From WHSM01 sp036375165 (GTDB taxonomy: Bacteria; Actinomycetota; Actinomycetes; Mycobacteriales; Micromonosporaceae): DNA of 64,000 bases. The stretch spans positions 1 through 64,000 of the forward strand of contig DASUSI010000155.1 of NCBI GenBank assembly GCA_036375165.1. Direction: 5' to 3'. Below are positions 56,663 to 64,000 of this stretch, piece after piece (within the stretch, counting starts at the first letter, position 1; the number at the start of each line of letters is the position of its first letter). Position numbers and translations under genes: made by a program. The notes below the pieces were generated by a model. The model was not told the DNA's origin, ran no database searches, and was given only the letters and a program-made list of their open reading frames with translations.

Positions 56663-57412
56663 TCAGAAACCCCCGAAGTCCCCACCGCCGAAGTCACCCA
56701 TGTCGAAACCGCCGCCCGCGTCCCCGGCGTCGCCGGCCCCGTCACCGTCGTACGCCTCGGCGCCCTCGGCGTACCCGGAGTCGTACCCGGCACCGAAGTC
56801 GTTGATCCCGCCGAACATCGCGTCGAACAGCAGCATCCCGCCGAGCACCCCGACCCCGGTCGACAGCGCCGAACGCCACCACGGCTGCGAGTAGTACCCC
56901 GCCGGCACGTGACGGCCCCGCATCTGACCACCCGGGTAGTAGTACGGGGTGTCCTGCGCGTACTGCGGGCCGGCCTTCAGGTGCTCACCCTGCACCGTCA
57001 CCTCACGCTCGGAAGTGATCATGCCGTTGCGCCGCTGCGCCTCGGTGAGCGGTAGCTCCGGACCCGGGTCCAGTCCCAGCCCCTGCCGGCCGGCGCGGGC
57101 GTAGTACAGGCCCTCGATCGCGGTCTGACCCGCCAGCTCGAACTGCCGCGCCGTGGTCGCCGACTCAAGCTGGCTGCCCGCGGCGTTGTACCGCTCGCCC
57201 GCATCCACCAACGCCTGCTTCACCGCCGGGTCGTCATTGGGCGACAGGTTCATCACCTGTCCGCCGAGCCGGTCGTACCACCGCTGGGCGTCCGCCCGCG
57301 CATCCGCCAGCCGTTGCCTGGCCCGAGCCTGACTGGAGCGCTGCCACAGCGTGGCACCGCCGACCAGCCCGAGCACCAGCACCACAAGAAGCACAACGCT
57401 CACCGGATCCAT
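56663..57412 (-). CDS. Membrane-anchored protein with Gly/Asp-rich tail
   Basis: 249 residues. One N-terminal membrane helix (VSVVLLVVLVLGLVGGA), a helical domain with DUF1542-like look (RLADARADAQRWYDRLGGQV, AGERYNAAGSQLESATTAR) to about 125, a Tyr-rich linker (YYYPGGQMRGRHVPAGYYSQ), a second hydrophobic segment (LSTGVGVLGGMLLFDAMF) and a tail of GDFGGG repeats. The tail resembles that of YgcG/TPM-linked proteins. ATG at 57412. Function unknown. Co-directional with dinB. Confidence 0.68.
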   Translation of the reverse strand: MDPVSVVLLVVLVLGLVGGATLWQRSSQARARQRLADARADAQRWYDRLGGQVMNLSPNDDPAVKQALVDAGERYNAAGSQLESATTARQFELAGQTAIEGLYYARAGRQGLGLDPGPELPLTEAQRRNGMITSEREVTVQGEHLKAGPQYAQDTPYYYPGGQMRGRHVPAGYYSQPWWRSALSTGVGVLGGMLLFDAMFGGINDFGAGYDSGYAEGAEAYDGDGAGDAGDAGGGFDMGDFGGGDFGGF

Positions 57413-57541
57413 GCCATCCACGGTACGTCGAGAGAGCCACCGGTTTCCGACCGGCCGGCGCGGTGACGTGCTTTCGTCGTACCACTTCGTCATCGTGAGG
57501 GGCGTGCCGGACCCGACGTGTGAAACCTGGGGAGCCGCCGC

Positions 57542-58735
57542 GTGACCACCGTCCTGCTGGTCCTGATCTGCCTCGCGGTGGGTGCGGCGCTCGGCTGGTT
57601 CGCGGCGCGGTCCCGGACCGCCACCGAGACCGCCCGGCTGTCCGCCACCCTGGACGCCAACCGGGCCGGCGAGGAACATCTGCACCGGTCGCTGCGGATG
57701 CTCACGCATCAGGCCGGTCAGGAACAGAACACGGCGCTGCACCAGTTGATCGCCCCGTTGCAGCAGTCCCTGCTGCGGTACGAGGAGCGGATCGCCGAGT
57801 TGGAACGGGACCGGGTCGACGCGTACGCGGCGCTGCGCACCCAGGTCGGACAGGTGCGCGAGACCTCCGACCAGCTACGCACCGAGACCCGGCAACTGGT
57901 CGCCGCGTTGCGGGCGCCCCAGGTCCGGGGCCGGTGGGGTGAGCACCAACTCCGCAGGATCGTGGAGGCCGCCGGAATGCTGGGGCACTGCGACTTCACC
58001 GAGCAGGCCACGGGCTCGTACGAGGATCGGGTGGTACGTCCCGACCTGGTGGTGCGCCTGGCCGGCGGCAAGCACGTGGTGGTCGACGCGAAGGCGCCGT
58101 TCTCGGCGTACCTGGAGGCGATGGAAGCCAGGGACGAACCCACCCGCAACGCCCGGCTGGACGCGCACGCCCGGCACCTGCGCGCCCACGTCGAAGCGCT
58201 CGCCGCGAAGTCGTACTGGGAGGCGTTCGACCCGGCACCGGAGTTCGTGGTGCTGTTCCTACCGGCCGACCCGTTCCTGGACGCGGCGTTGCAGCGGGAC
58301 GCCGTCCTGCTGGAGCACGCCTTCGGCCGCAACGTCGTGCTGGCAACCCCGGCCACGTTGGTGGCCCTGCTGCGCACCGTGGCGTACGCGTGGCGGCAGG
58401 AGGCGCTGGCCCGCAACGCCGCCGAGGTTCACACCCTGGGCAAGGAGTTGTACGGACGGCTGGCCACCATGGGCGGGCACATCTCGAAGCTGGGAGGTGC
58501 GCTGGGAACCGCGGTCACCTCGTACAACAAGGCGGTCGGGTCGCTGGAGAGCCGGGTCCTGGTGACCGCCCGCAAGTTCGCGGACCTGGGTGTGGGCGAC
58601 GCCCGTGCCGCCGAGGCGCTGGCGGTTCCGCCGCAGGTGGAAACCACCGCCCGGCAGCTTCAGGCACCGGAGTTGCAGGCCAGCGAGCAGGAGAGCCTGG
58701 TTGCGCTGGACGACGTGGCGCGGCTCAGGCCCTGA
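57542..58735 (+). CDS. rmuC: DNA recombination protein RmuC
   Basis: 397 residues. An N-terminal membrane helix (VLLVLICLAVGAALGWFAA), a long coiled coil (about 30-125) and the RmuC nuclease-like core: RGRWGEHQLRRIVEAAGM, PDLVVRLAGGKHVVVDAKAP (D...D.K) and EFVVLFLPADPFLDAAL. In E. coli RmuC limits inversions between short repeats. Its stop lies inside a short tandem repeat and the gene converges on ispH. Confidence 0.92.
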   Translation: MTTVLLVLICLAVGAALGWFAARSRTATETARLSATLDANRAGEEHLHRSLRMLTHQAGQEQNTALHQLIAPLQQSLLRYEERIAELERDRVDAYAALRTQVGQVRETSDQLRTETRQLVAALRAPQVRGRWGEHQLRRIVEAAGMLGHCDFTEQATGSYEDRVVRPDLVVRLAGGKHVVVDAKAPFSAYLEAMEARDEPTRNARLDAHARHLRAHVEALAAKSYWEAFDPAPEFVVLFLPADPFLDAALQRDAVLLEHAFGRNVVLATPATLVALLRTVAYAWRQEALARNAAEVHTLGKELYGRLATMGGHISKLGGALGTAVTSYNKAVGSLESRVLVTARKFADLGVGDARAAEALAVPPQVETTARQLQAPELQASEQESLVALDDVARLRP

Positions 58736-58761
58736 CTGTTCAGGCCCTGACTGTTCAGGCC
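58726..58761. repeat. 15-bp tandem repeat at the rmuC/ispH junction
   Basis: caggccctgactgtt occurs at 58726-58740 and 58741-58755, then a third partial copy. The first copy contains the rmuC stop and the last junction the ispH stop, so the unit lies exactly between two convergent genes. Confidence 0.8.
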
Positions 58762-59759
58762 TTGGCCGCTGCCGCCTTCATGTCGCGGCGCAGTTCCGGG
58801 GGCAACGCGAAGATCAGCCGTTCCCGAGCGGACTCGATCTCCTCCACGGTGGTGAAGCCTCGTTCGGCCAGCCAGCCGAGCACCTGCTGCACCAGCTCGT
58901 CCGGCACCGACGCGCCGGAGGTGAGGCCGACCGTGGTGGCATCGGCAAGCCAGTCCTCGGAGATTTCGTGGGCGAAGTCGACCAGGTACGCGGCGCGCGC
59001 CCCGGCGTCCACGGCCACCTCGCGCAGCCGCTGCGAGTTGGACGAGTTGACCGAGCCGACCACGATCACCACGTCGCACTGGGGGGCGATCTGTTTCACC
59101 GCCTGCTGCCGGTTCTGCGTCGCGTAGCAGATGTCGTCGCTCGGCGGGGCCTGCAACAGCGGCAACTTCTGCCTCAGCCGGTCGACGGTCTGCATGGTCT
59201 CGTCCACCGACAGCGTGGTCTGCGACAGCCAGATCACCTTCGACGGGTCCTTCACCTGGACCTTGTCGACCTCGTCCGGACCGTCCACGAGCTGGATGCT
59301 GGCCGGGACCTCACCCATGGTGCCGACGACCTCTTCGTGCCCTTCGTGGCCGATCAGCACGATGTCGTACCCCTCGTCGGCGAACCGGCGGGCCTCCTGG
59401 TGAACCTTGGTCACCAGCGGGCAGGTGGCATCGATCGCCCGCAGGTTGCGCTGCCGGGCCTGCTCGTGTACCTCCGGGGCGACGCCGTGCGCGGAGAACA
59501 CCACGGTCGCCCCCTCGGGGACCTCGTCGTTCTCCTCCACGAAGATCGCGCCGCGCTGCTCCAGGGTTTCCACCACGTGCCGGTTGTGCACGATCTGCTT
59601 GCGTACGTACACCGGCGCGCCGTACAGGTCCAGCGCCCGCTCCACGACCTCGACGGCACGGTCCACCCCGGCGCAGTAGCCGCGCGGCTTCGCGAGCAGT
59701 ACCCGCTTCTGGCCGTTCGGGGTCGCGGTCGATGCGGAAGATCCGGCAGATTCGGTCAC
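58755..59759 (-). CDS. ispH: 4-hydroxy-3-methylbut-2-enyl diphosphate reductase
   Basis: 334 residues. Cluster cysteines lie in PRGYCAGVDRA, IDATCPLVTKVH and DDICYATQNR; HNRHVVETLEQRGAIF and FSAHGVAPEV bind substrate. It makes IPP and DMAPP, the last step of the MEP isoprenoid pathway, needed for menaquinone and carotenoids. The GTG at 59759 (VTESAGSS) gives a short leader before KRVLLAKPRGYC. Divergent from the aminotransferase pair. Confidence 0.94.
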   Translation of the reverse strand: MTESAGSSASTATPNGQKRVLLAKPRGYCAGVDRAVEVVERALDLYGAPVYVRKQIVHNRHVVETLEQRGAIFVEENDEVPEGATVVFSAHGVAPEVHEQARQRNLRAIDATCPLVTKVHQEARRFADEGYDIVLIGHEGHEEVVGTMGEVPASIQLVDGPDEVDKVQVKDPSKVIWLSQTTLSVDETMQTVDRLRQKLPLLQAPPSDDICYATQNRQQAVKQIAPQCDVVIVVGSVNSSNSQRLREVAVDAGARAAYLVDFAHEISEDWLADATTVGLTSGASVPDELVQQVLGWLAERGFTTVEEIESARERLIFALPPELRRDMKAAAAKA

Positions 59760-59894
59760 CCAGCCATGGTACGTGTCGGTCCGGCGGGCCATCCGCCGGC
59801 GGCCGTACCGGGAAGGGCACGAGGTCACCGCCCCCGGACCCCGCATAGCATCGGGCCAACCTTCGCAGGGCTTCGCACGGCAGGAGCGGCAGTC

Positions 59895-60851
59895 ATGTCC
59901 CAGTCACCGATGTCCCGATCCCGGCACGGGGTACACGATCACCCGGATGATCCCCGCAACGACGACATCCTGATCTGGGTGAACGGCGAGCTGAAGCACC
60001 GCGCCGAGGCGGTGGTCTCGGTGTTCGACTCGGGTTTCGTGCTCGGCGACGGGGTCTGGGAGGGCCTGCGGATCCGCCGAGGCCACCCGGCGTTCCTCGA
60101 CGCGCACCTGGACCGGCTGTACGAGGGCGCGAAGGCGATCGCGCTGGATATCGGTATGAACCGGGACGACCTGACCGACGCCATCTACCGGACACTACGC
60201 GCGAACGGTATGACTGACGGGGTACATGTCCGGCTGATGGTCACCCGGGGCGTGAAGCGGACCCCGTACCAGGACCCGCGCATGACGACCGGGCCGGCGA
60301 CCGTGGTGATCATCGCGGAACACAAGACGCCCGCGCCCGGGACCGCGAGTGGCGGGATCCGGCTGTTCACGGTGCACGTACGCCGGGGTTATCCGGACGT
60401 GCTGGACCCGAAGCTGAACTCACACAGCAAGCTCAACGACATCACCGCGTGCATCCAGGCGTACACGGCCGGTGCTGACGAAGCATTGATGCTCGACCCG
60501 CACGGCTTCGTCGCGACCTGCAACTCAACCCACTTCTTCATCGTGCGACGCGGCGAGGTGTGGACCTCCTCAGGGCAGTACTGCCTCGGCGGCATCACCC
60601 GAGGCAACGTGCTGCGGGTGTGTGAGGAACTCGGCGTTCCGGCGTCCCAGAAGAGCTTCAGCCTGACCGACGTGTACGCCGCCGACGAGGCCTTCGTGAC
60701 CGGCACCTTCGCCGGGCTGGTGCCGGTCAGCGAGATTGACGGCCGCCGGATCGGCGACGGTGGGTGCGGTCCGCTGACCCGCCGGCTCCAGGACGGGTAC
60801 GCCGACCTGGTCGACCGGGACGTCGCCGCCCGCGCGAAGGCGTCCCGATGA
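59895..60851 (+). CDS. Class IV PLP aminotransferase (IlvE/DAAT/ADCL family)
   Basis: 318 residues. VFDSGFVLGDGVWEGLR opens the domain, LDPKLNSHSKLNDITACIQA carries the PLP lysine and the following GITRGNVLRVCEELG and TGTFAGLVPVSEIDGR bind phosphate and substrate. Branched-chain, D-amino-acid and aminodeoxychorismate lyase enzymes share this fold; the family cannot be narrowed by eye. CAGGAG nine bases before the ATG at 59895. The stop overlaps the next start (ATGA). Confidence 0.85.
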   Translation: MSQSPMSRSRHGVHDHPDDPRNDDILIWVNGELKHRAEAVVSVFDSGFVLGDGVWEGLRIRRGHPAFLDAHLDRLYEGAKAIALDIGMNRDDLTDAIYRTLRANGMTDGVHVRLMVTRGVKRTPYQDPRMTTGPATVVIIAEHKTPAPGTASGGIRLFTVHVRRGYPDVLDPKLNSHSKLNDITACIQAYTAGADEALMLDPHGFVATCNSTHFFIVRRGEVWTSSGQYCLGGITRGNVLRVCEELGVPASQKSFSLTDVYAADEAFVTGTFAGLVPVSEIDGRRIGDGGCGPLTRRLQDGYADLVDRDVAARAKASR

Positions 60852-61582
60852 TCCGGATCGCGATGTGGTCCGGGCCCCGGAACATCTCCACGGCGCTGAT
60901 GCGCTCCTTCGAGAACCGGGACGACTGTGTCGTGGTCGACGAGCCGCTGTACGCGCACTACCTGGCCGTCACCGGACTCGACCACCCCGCCGCTGAACAG
61001 GTGATCGCCGCCGGTGACACCGACTGGCGGCGGGTCACCGAGTGGCTGTCCACAGGCACGCCGGGCGGCGCTGATCCAACCGCCGCGATCTGCTACCAGA
61101 AACACATGACGCACCACCTGCTGCCGCACATCACGTACGACTGGATTCACCGGCTGCGAAACGTGCTGCTGATCCGGGATCCGCGTGAAGTCGTCGCCTC
61201 ATACGTCAAATCGCGCGCCACCGTGACCCCCAAGGACATCGGCCTGCCCCAGCAGGTCGCCCTGTACGAGGCGCTCGCCCCGGTCGGCGGTCCGCCCCCG
61301 GTGATCGACGCGGCCGACTTCCTGCGCGACCCCGAGGGCCACCTGCGGGCGCTCTGCGACCTGTTCGAAGTGCCGTTCACCGACCGGATGCTGTCCTGGC
61401 CCGCCGGTCCCCGGGACTCGGACGGGGTCTGGGCACCGTACTGGTACGAAGCGGTCCGGCGCTCCACCGGGTTCGAACCGTACCGACCGCGCAACCCCCG
61501 TCTGGATGGCGAGCCGGCCCGGACCGCGCAGGCGTGCCTACCCCATTACGGGCGGCTGCGCGCGGTGCGGCTACGGCCCTGA
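60848..61582 (+). CDS. Sulfotransferase-like P-loop protein
   Basis: 244 residues. MWSGPRNISTALMRSFENR is the 5'-phosphosulfate loop of PAPS-dependent sulfotransferases and LIRDPREVVASYVKSR the 3'-phosphate motif. The rest is shortened. It is coupled by a 4-base overlap to the class IV aminotransferase. From memory, some plant proteins named branched-chain-aminotransferase-like carry both domains in one chain, which supports a joint function. Substrate unknown. Confidence 0.75.
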   Translation: MIRIAMWSGPRNISTALMRSFENRDDCVVVDEPLYAHYLAVTGLDHPAAEQVIAAGDTDWRRVTEWLSTGTPGGADPTAAICYQKHMTHHLLPHITYDWIHRLRNVLLIRDPREVVASYVKSRATVTPKDIGLPQQVALYEALAPVGGPPPVIDAADFLRDPEGHLRALCDLFEVPFTDRMLSWPAGPRDSDGVWAPYWYEAVRRSTGFEPYRPRNPRLDGEPARTAQACLPHYGRLRAVRLRP

Positions 61583-61610
61583 CGCCGGGGGCGCGCCGTA
61601 GGCTGCCGGT

Positions 61611-62858
61611 GTGGTGGCCGAGCCTGTCCCGCGTACCAGTCCCGAGGAGCCGTGGCCGGTCCGGGTGGTGAGCCAGAAGATCAGCGCCTGGATCGCCCGG
61701 CTGGGCTGGGTGTGGGTGGACGGCCAGGTCGCGCAGGTGTCCCGGCGGCCCGGCAACAACACCGTCTTCCTGGTATTGCGTGACCCGTCGGCGGACATCA
61801 GCATCCAGGTGACCACCTGGCGGGAGCTGTACGACGGCTGCGACCCGCCGCTGCGGGAGGGCTCCCGGGTGCTGATCCACGCGAAACCGGAGTTCTACCC
61901 GGCCCGGGGCAGCCTGTCGCTGCGGGCCGACGAACTACGCCACGTCGGCCTCGGGGAACTGCTCGCCCGTCTGGAACGGCTACGCAAGCTGCTCGCCGCC
62001 GAAGGACTGTTCGACCCGGCTCGCAAGCGTCCCCCGCCGTTCCTGCCGCACCTGGTCGGGCTGATCACCGGGCGGGCCAGCGCGGCGGAGCGGGACGTGG
62101 TCACCAACGCCCGTGCCCGCTGGCCCGCCGTCCGGTTCCGGGTGGTCAACACACCGGTACAGGGGCCGAACGCCGTACCGCAGATCATCGAAGCCCTCAC
62201 CGCGCTGGACCGGGACCCCGAGGTGGACGTCATCGTGCTCGCGCGGGGCGGCGGCAGCGTGGAGGACCTGCTGCCGTTCTCCGACGAGGCGCTGTGCCGG
62301 GCGGTTCATGCCGGCCGCACCCCGGTGGTCAGCGCGATCGGGCACGAATCAGACACTCCGCTGGTGGATTACGTGGCGGACGTCCGGGCGTCGACGCCGA
62401 CCGACGCGGGCAAGCGGATCGTGCCGGACCTGGCGGAGGAGACCAGGCTGGTGGCGCTCGCCCGTCGCCGCCTGGACCGGGCAGTCGAGCACCTGCTGGA
62501 ACGCGAACGGCACCGGCTGGACGCGTTGCGTACCCGCCCGGCACTCGCCCGACCGGACATCGTGCTGGAACGCTCCGCCACGGAGGTGACCGGGCTGCGG
62601 CAACGCGCCGCCCGCTGCCTGCGGCACCGGTTGGACGCCACGGCCGACGAGGTCGCCCACACCCGGGCCCGACTGCGGGCACTGTCCCCACTGTCGACGC
62701 TGCGCCGGGGGTACGCCATCGTCCGGCGCACCGACGGCACCGTGGTACGCCGTCCGGACGAGGTGACGGCCGGTGATCCGATCCTGGTACGGGTCGCCGA
62801 GGGTGAACTCACCGCCACCGTGACCCAGTCGCAGCGACCCGGATCGGAGAAGCCCTGA
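61611..62858 (+). CDS. xseA: Exodeoxyribonuclease VII large subunit
   Basis: 415 residues. An N-terminal OB fold (WVWVDGQVAQVSRRPGN to VLIHAKPEFY, about 32-105) is followed by the catalytic domain with GLITGRASAAERDV, IVLARGGGSVEDLLPFSDEA and VSAIGHESDTPLVDYVADVRAS, then a coiled coil and STLRRGYAIV. Degrades single-stranded DNA in repair. GTG start. xseB overlaps it by one base. Confidence 0.94.
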   Translation: MVAEPVPRTSPEEPWPVRVVSQKISAWIARLGWVWVDGQVAQVSRRPGNNTVFLVLRDPSADISIQVTTWRELYDGCDPPLREGSRVLIHAKPEFYPARGSLSLRADELRHVGLGELLARLERLRKLLAAEGLFDPARKRPPPFLPHLVGLITGRASAAERDVVTNARARWPAVRFRVVNTPVQGPNAVPQIIEALTALDRDPEVDVIVLARGGGSVEDLLPFSDEALCRAVHAGRTPVVSAIGHESDTPLVDYVADVRASTPTDAGKRIVPDLAEETRLVALARRRLDRAVEHLLERERHRLDALRTRPALARPDIVLERSATEVTGLRQRAARCLRHRLDATADEVAHTRARLRALSPLSTLRRGYAIVRRTDGTVVRRPDEVTAGDPILVRVAEGELTATVTQSQRPGSEKP

Positions 62859-63079
62859 TGAGCACCGACGCACTCAGCTACGAACAGGCCCGTACCGAAC
62901 TGGCCGAGGTGGTGGAGAAGCTGGAGGCCGGCGGGGTCGCCTTGGAGGAGTCACTGGTCCTGTGGGAACGGGGTGAGGTGCTCGCCGACCTGTGCCAGGC
63001 GAAGCTCGACGGCGCCCGGGAGCGACTGGACACCGCCCGAGCCGCCCGTCAGGCCCGAGCCGAGGGCCGGGACGGCTAA
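62858..63079 (+). CDS. xseB: Exodeoxyribonuclease VII small subunit
   Basis: 73 residues, a two-helix protein: SYEQARTELAEVVEKLEAGG, then LEESLVLWERGEVLADLC. This is the family pattern and length. The ATG shares its first base with the xseA stop (TGATG type), so subunits are made together. The complex has several XseB chains per XseA. Confidence 0.93.
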   Translation: MSTDALSYEQARTELAEVVEKLEAGGVALEESLVLWERGEVLADLCQAKLDGARERLDTARAARQARAEGRDG

Positions 63080-63121
63080 ACCAGTGGCAGGTTGTCATAC
63101 CCCCGCCGTAACGTCCGTTCA

Positions 63122-64000
63122 ATGGAGGGGGCGGCGGAGTTGGCGATCAGTCTGCGTGGGGTGACGAAACGGTTCGGTGCCATCACCGCCGTGGACGGGC
63201 TGGATCTCGACGTACCGGCGGGGATCTGTATGGGCCTGTTGGGTCCCAACGGCGCGGGCAAGTCCACCACCATGCGGTTGCTCACCGCGCAGGCCATCGC
63301 CGACGCCGGGGAGATCACGGTGCTTGGGTGTCCGATCCCCACCCACAGCAAGCTGGCCCGAGCCCAGATGGGCGTGGTGCCGCAGCAGGACAACCTGGAC
63401 GCCGAGCTGACGGTACGCGCCAACCTGGAGGTGTTCGCCCGGCTCTACCGGGTGCCCCGACGGGAACGGGAAGCCGTGGTGGAACGGGCATTGCGGGCCG
63501 CCCAACTCGCCGGACGCGCGGACACCCAGGTCGACAAGCTCTCCGGCGGTATGCGACGCCGGCTGCTGATCGGCCGTGGCCTGGTACACCAGCCCCGGCT
63601 GGTGCTGCTGGACGAGCCCACGGTGGGGCTGGACCCGCAGGTGCGGCAGGAACTGTGGTCGCTGATCGACGCGCTGCGGGCGCGGGGGGTCACGGTGCTG
63701 ATGTCCACCCACTACATCGAGGAAGCCGAACGGCTCGCCGACGACGTGGCGATGATGAGCCACGGCAGCGTGGTCGCCCGGGACGCCCCCGGCAAGCTGA
63801 TCAGCGAACACGCCGGCGAGACCGTGATGGAGTACTTCGGGCCCCCGGACCGGCTCGCGGAAGTGGAACGGCTGGCCCGGCAGGCCGGCATGGCGACCCG
63901 GCGGGCCGGCCCCAGCGTGTCGGTGCTACGCGCCGAGCAGATGCCGCCCTCGCTGCTCGAACGGCTCCAGGACAGTGCTGCCCGCCGGCCGGCGAACCTG
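63122..64000 (+). CDS. ABC transporter ATP-binding protein, ABC-2/DrrA type (3' end outside window)
   Basis: 293 residues are visible and the frame is open at the right edge. Walker A LLGPNGAGKSTT, Q-loop VVPQQDNLD, signature KLSGGMRRRLLIGR, Walker B LVLLDEPTVGLDPQ, H-loop STHYIEEAERL. The C-terminal extension (VMEYFGPPDRLAEVERLAR) fits DrrA/NodI-like ATPases of ABC-2 exporters; the permease is expected next. Start ATG 63122 lacks a ribosome-binding site; a TTG at 63140 has a GGAGG run 11 bases upstream. 42 bases after xseB. Confidence 0.88.
   Translation, partial: MEGAAELAISLRGVTKRFGAITAVDGLDLDVPAGICMGLLGPNGAGKSTTMRLLTAQAIADAGEITVLGCPIPTHSKLARAQMGVVPQQDNLDAELTVRANLEVFARLYRVPRREREAVVERALRAAQLAGRADTQVDKLSGGMRRRLLIGRGLVHQPRLVLLDEPTVGLDPQVRQELWSLIDALRARGVTVLMSTHYIEEAERLADDVAMMSHGSVVARDAPGKLISEHAGETVMEYFGPPDRLAEVERLARQAGMATRRAGPSVSVLRAEQMPPSLLERLQDSAARRPANL

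Noticed and set aside
1..64000. tRNA, rRNA, CRISPR arrays, insertion sequences, prophage
   Set aside because: I looked for T-loop motifs, regularly spaced repeats and transposase or phage proteins and saw none. A tRNAscan/Infernal run would settle the tRNA question.

Overview
The window is chromosomal DNA of a high-GC Gram-positive actinobacterium, most likely a member of the Micromonosporaceae (Micromonospora/Salinispora type). This rests on recognised genes: mycothiol enzymes (mshB, mycoredoxin), WhiB7, UvrD2 with HRDC domain, actinobacterial dapD/dapC/dapE, an Sdh1-type succinate dehydrogenase, DinB2-type Pol IV, XRE/DUF397 pairs and frequent GTG/TTG starts. No rRNA, tRNA, CRISPR array, transposase or prophage was found. 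Species and genome position cannot be set from the window.

Layout. 1-3.5 kb: cupin tail, a DUF2064-like protein, a YgjP-type metallopeptidase, a long structured leader before a DUF5679 zinc-ribbon gene, and four phased DnaA-box-like 9-mers before a ThiF-like gene. 3.5-11 kb: a block syntenic (from memory) with the mycobacterial Rv3196-Rv3199c region: ABC1 kinase, whiB7, uvrD2, mycoredoxin, nudC. The whiB7 leader has the parts of a transcription attenuator. 11-20.5 kb: tag, a DivIVA-domain protein, folP2-type gene, two LOG-family genes and lysine/DAP genes dapE, dapD and dapC with a 7Fe ferredoxin. 20.5-29.5 kb: GNAT, VanW-type wall protein, mshB, and an S9-family protein whose catalytic Ser and His look lost. 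29.7-33.2 kb: sdhCAB operon. 33-39 kb: NUDIX, a degenerate pterin-dehydratase relative, a secreted protein, ychF, Uma2, and an Ada/AlkA fusion followed by ogt.

39-54 kb is the accessory part: DUF559 protein, a heterodimeric ABC exporter pair, a second Uma2 gene, an archaeal-type valS, a four-repeat secreted protein with a histidine-rich N-terminus, tandem duplicated DUF397 genes with a WhiJ-like regulator, and a frameshifted MmeI-like restriction-modification gene with a small coiled-coil neighbour. A family of inverted repeats (gatcttggaaa... type) lies only in this section. 54-64 kb returns to housekeeping: a HAD/phosphoribosyltransferase pair, dinB2, rmuC, ispH, a class IV aminotransferase coupled to a sulfotransferase-like gene, xseAB and a truncated ABC-2 ATPase gene at the edge.

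Functional themes: antibiotic stress response (whiB7), redox and mycothiol metabolism, DNA repair (uvrD2, tag, alkA, ogt, dinB2, xseAB, rmuC), peptidoglycan precursor supply (dapC/D/E), and respiration (sdh). The best candidates for new biology are the whiB7 attenuator with an unusually long upstream reading frame, the S9 pseudo-enzyme, the repeat protein with paired cysteines, the phased DnaA boxes, and the structured leader before the DUF5679 gene. Start codons were chosen by ribosome-binding sites and family comparison from memory; no database search was possible.
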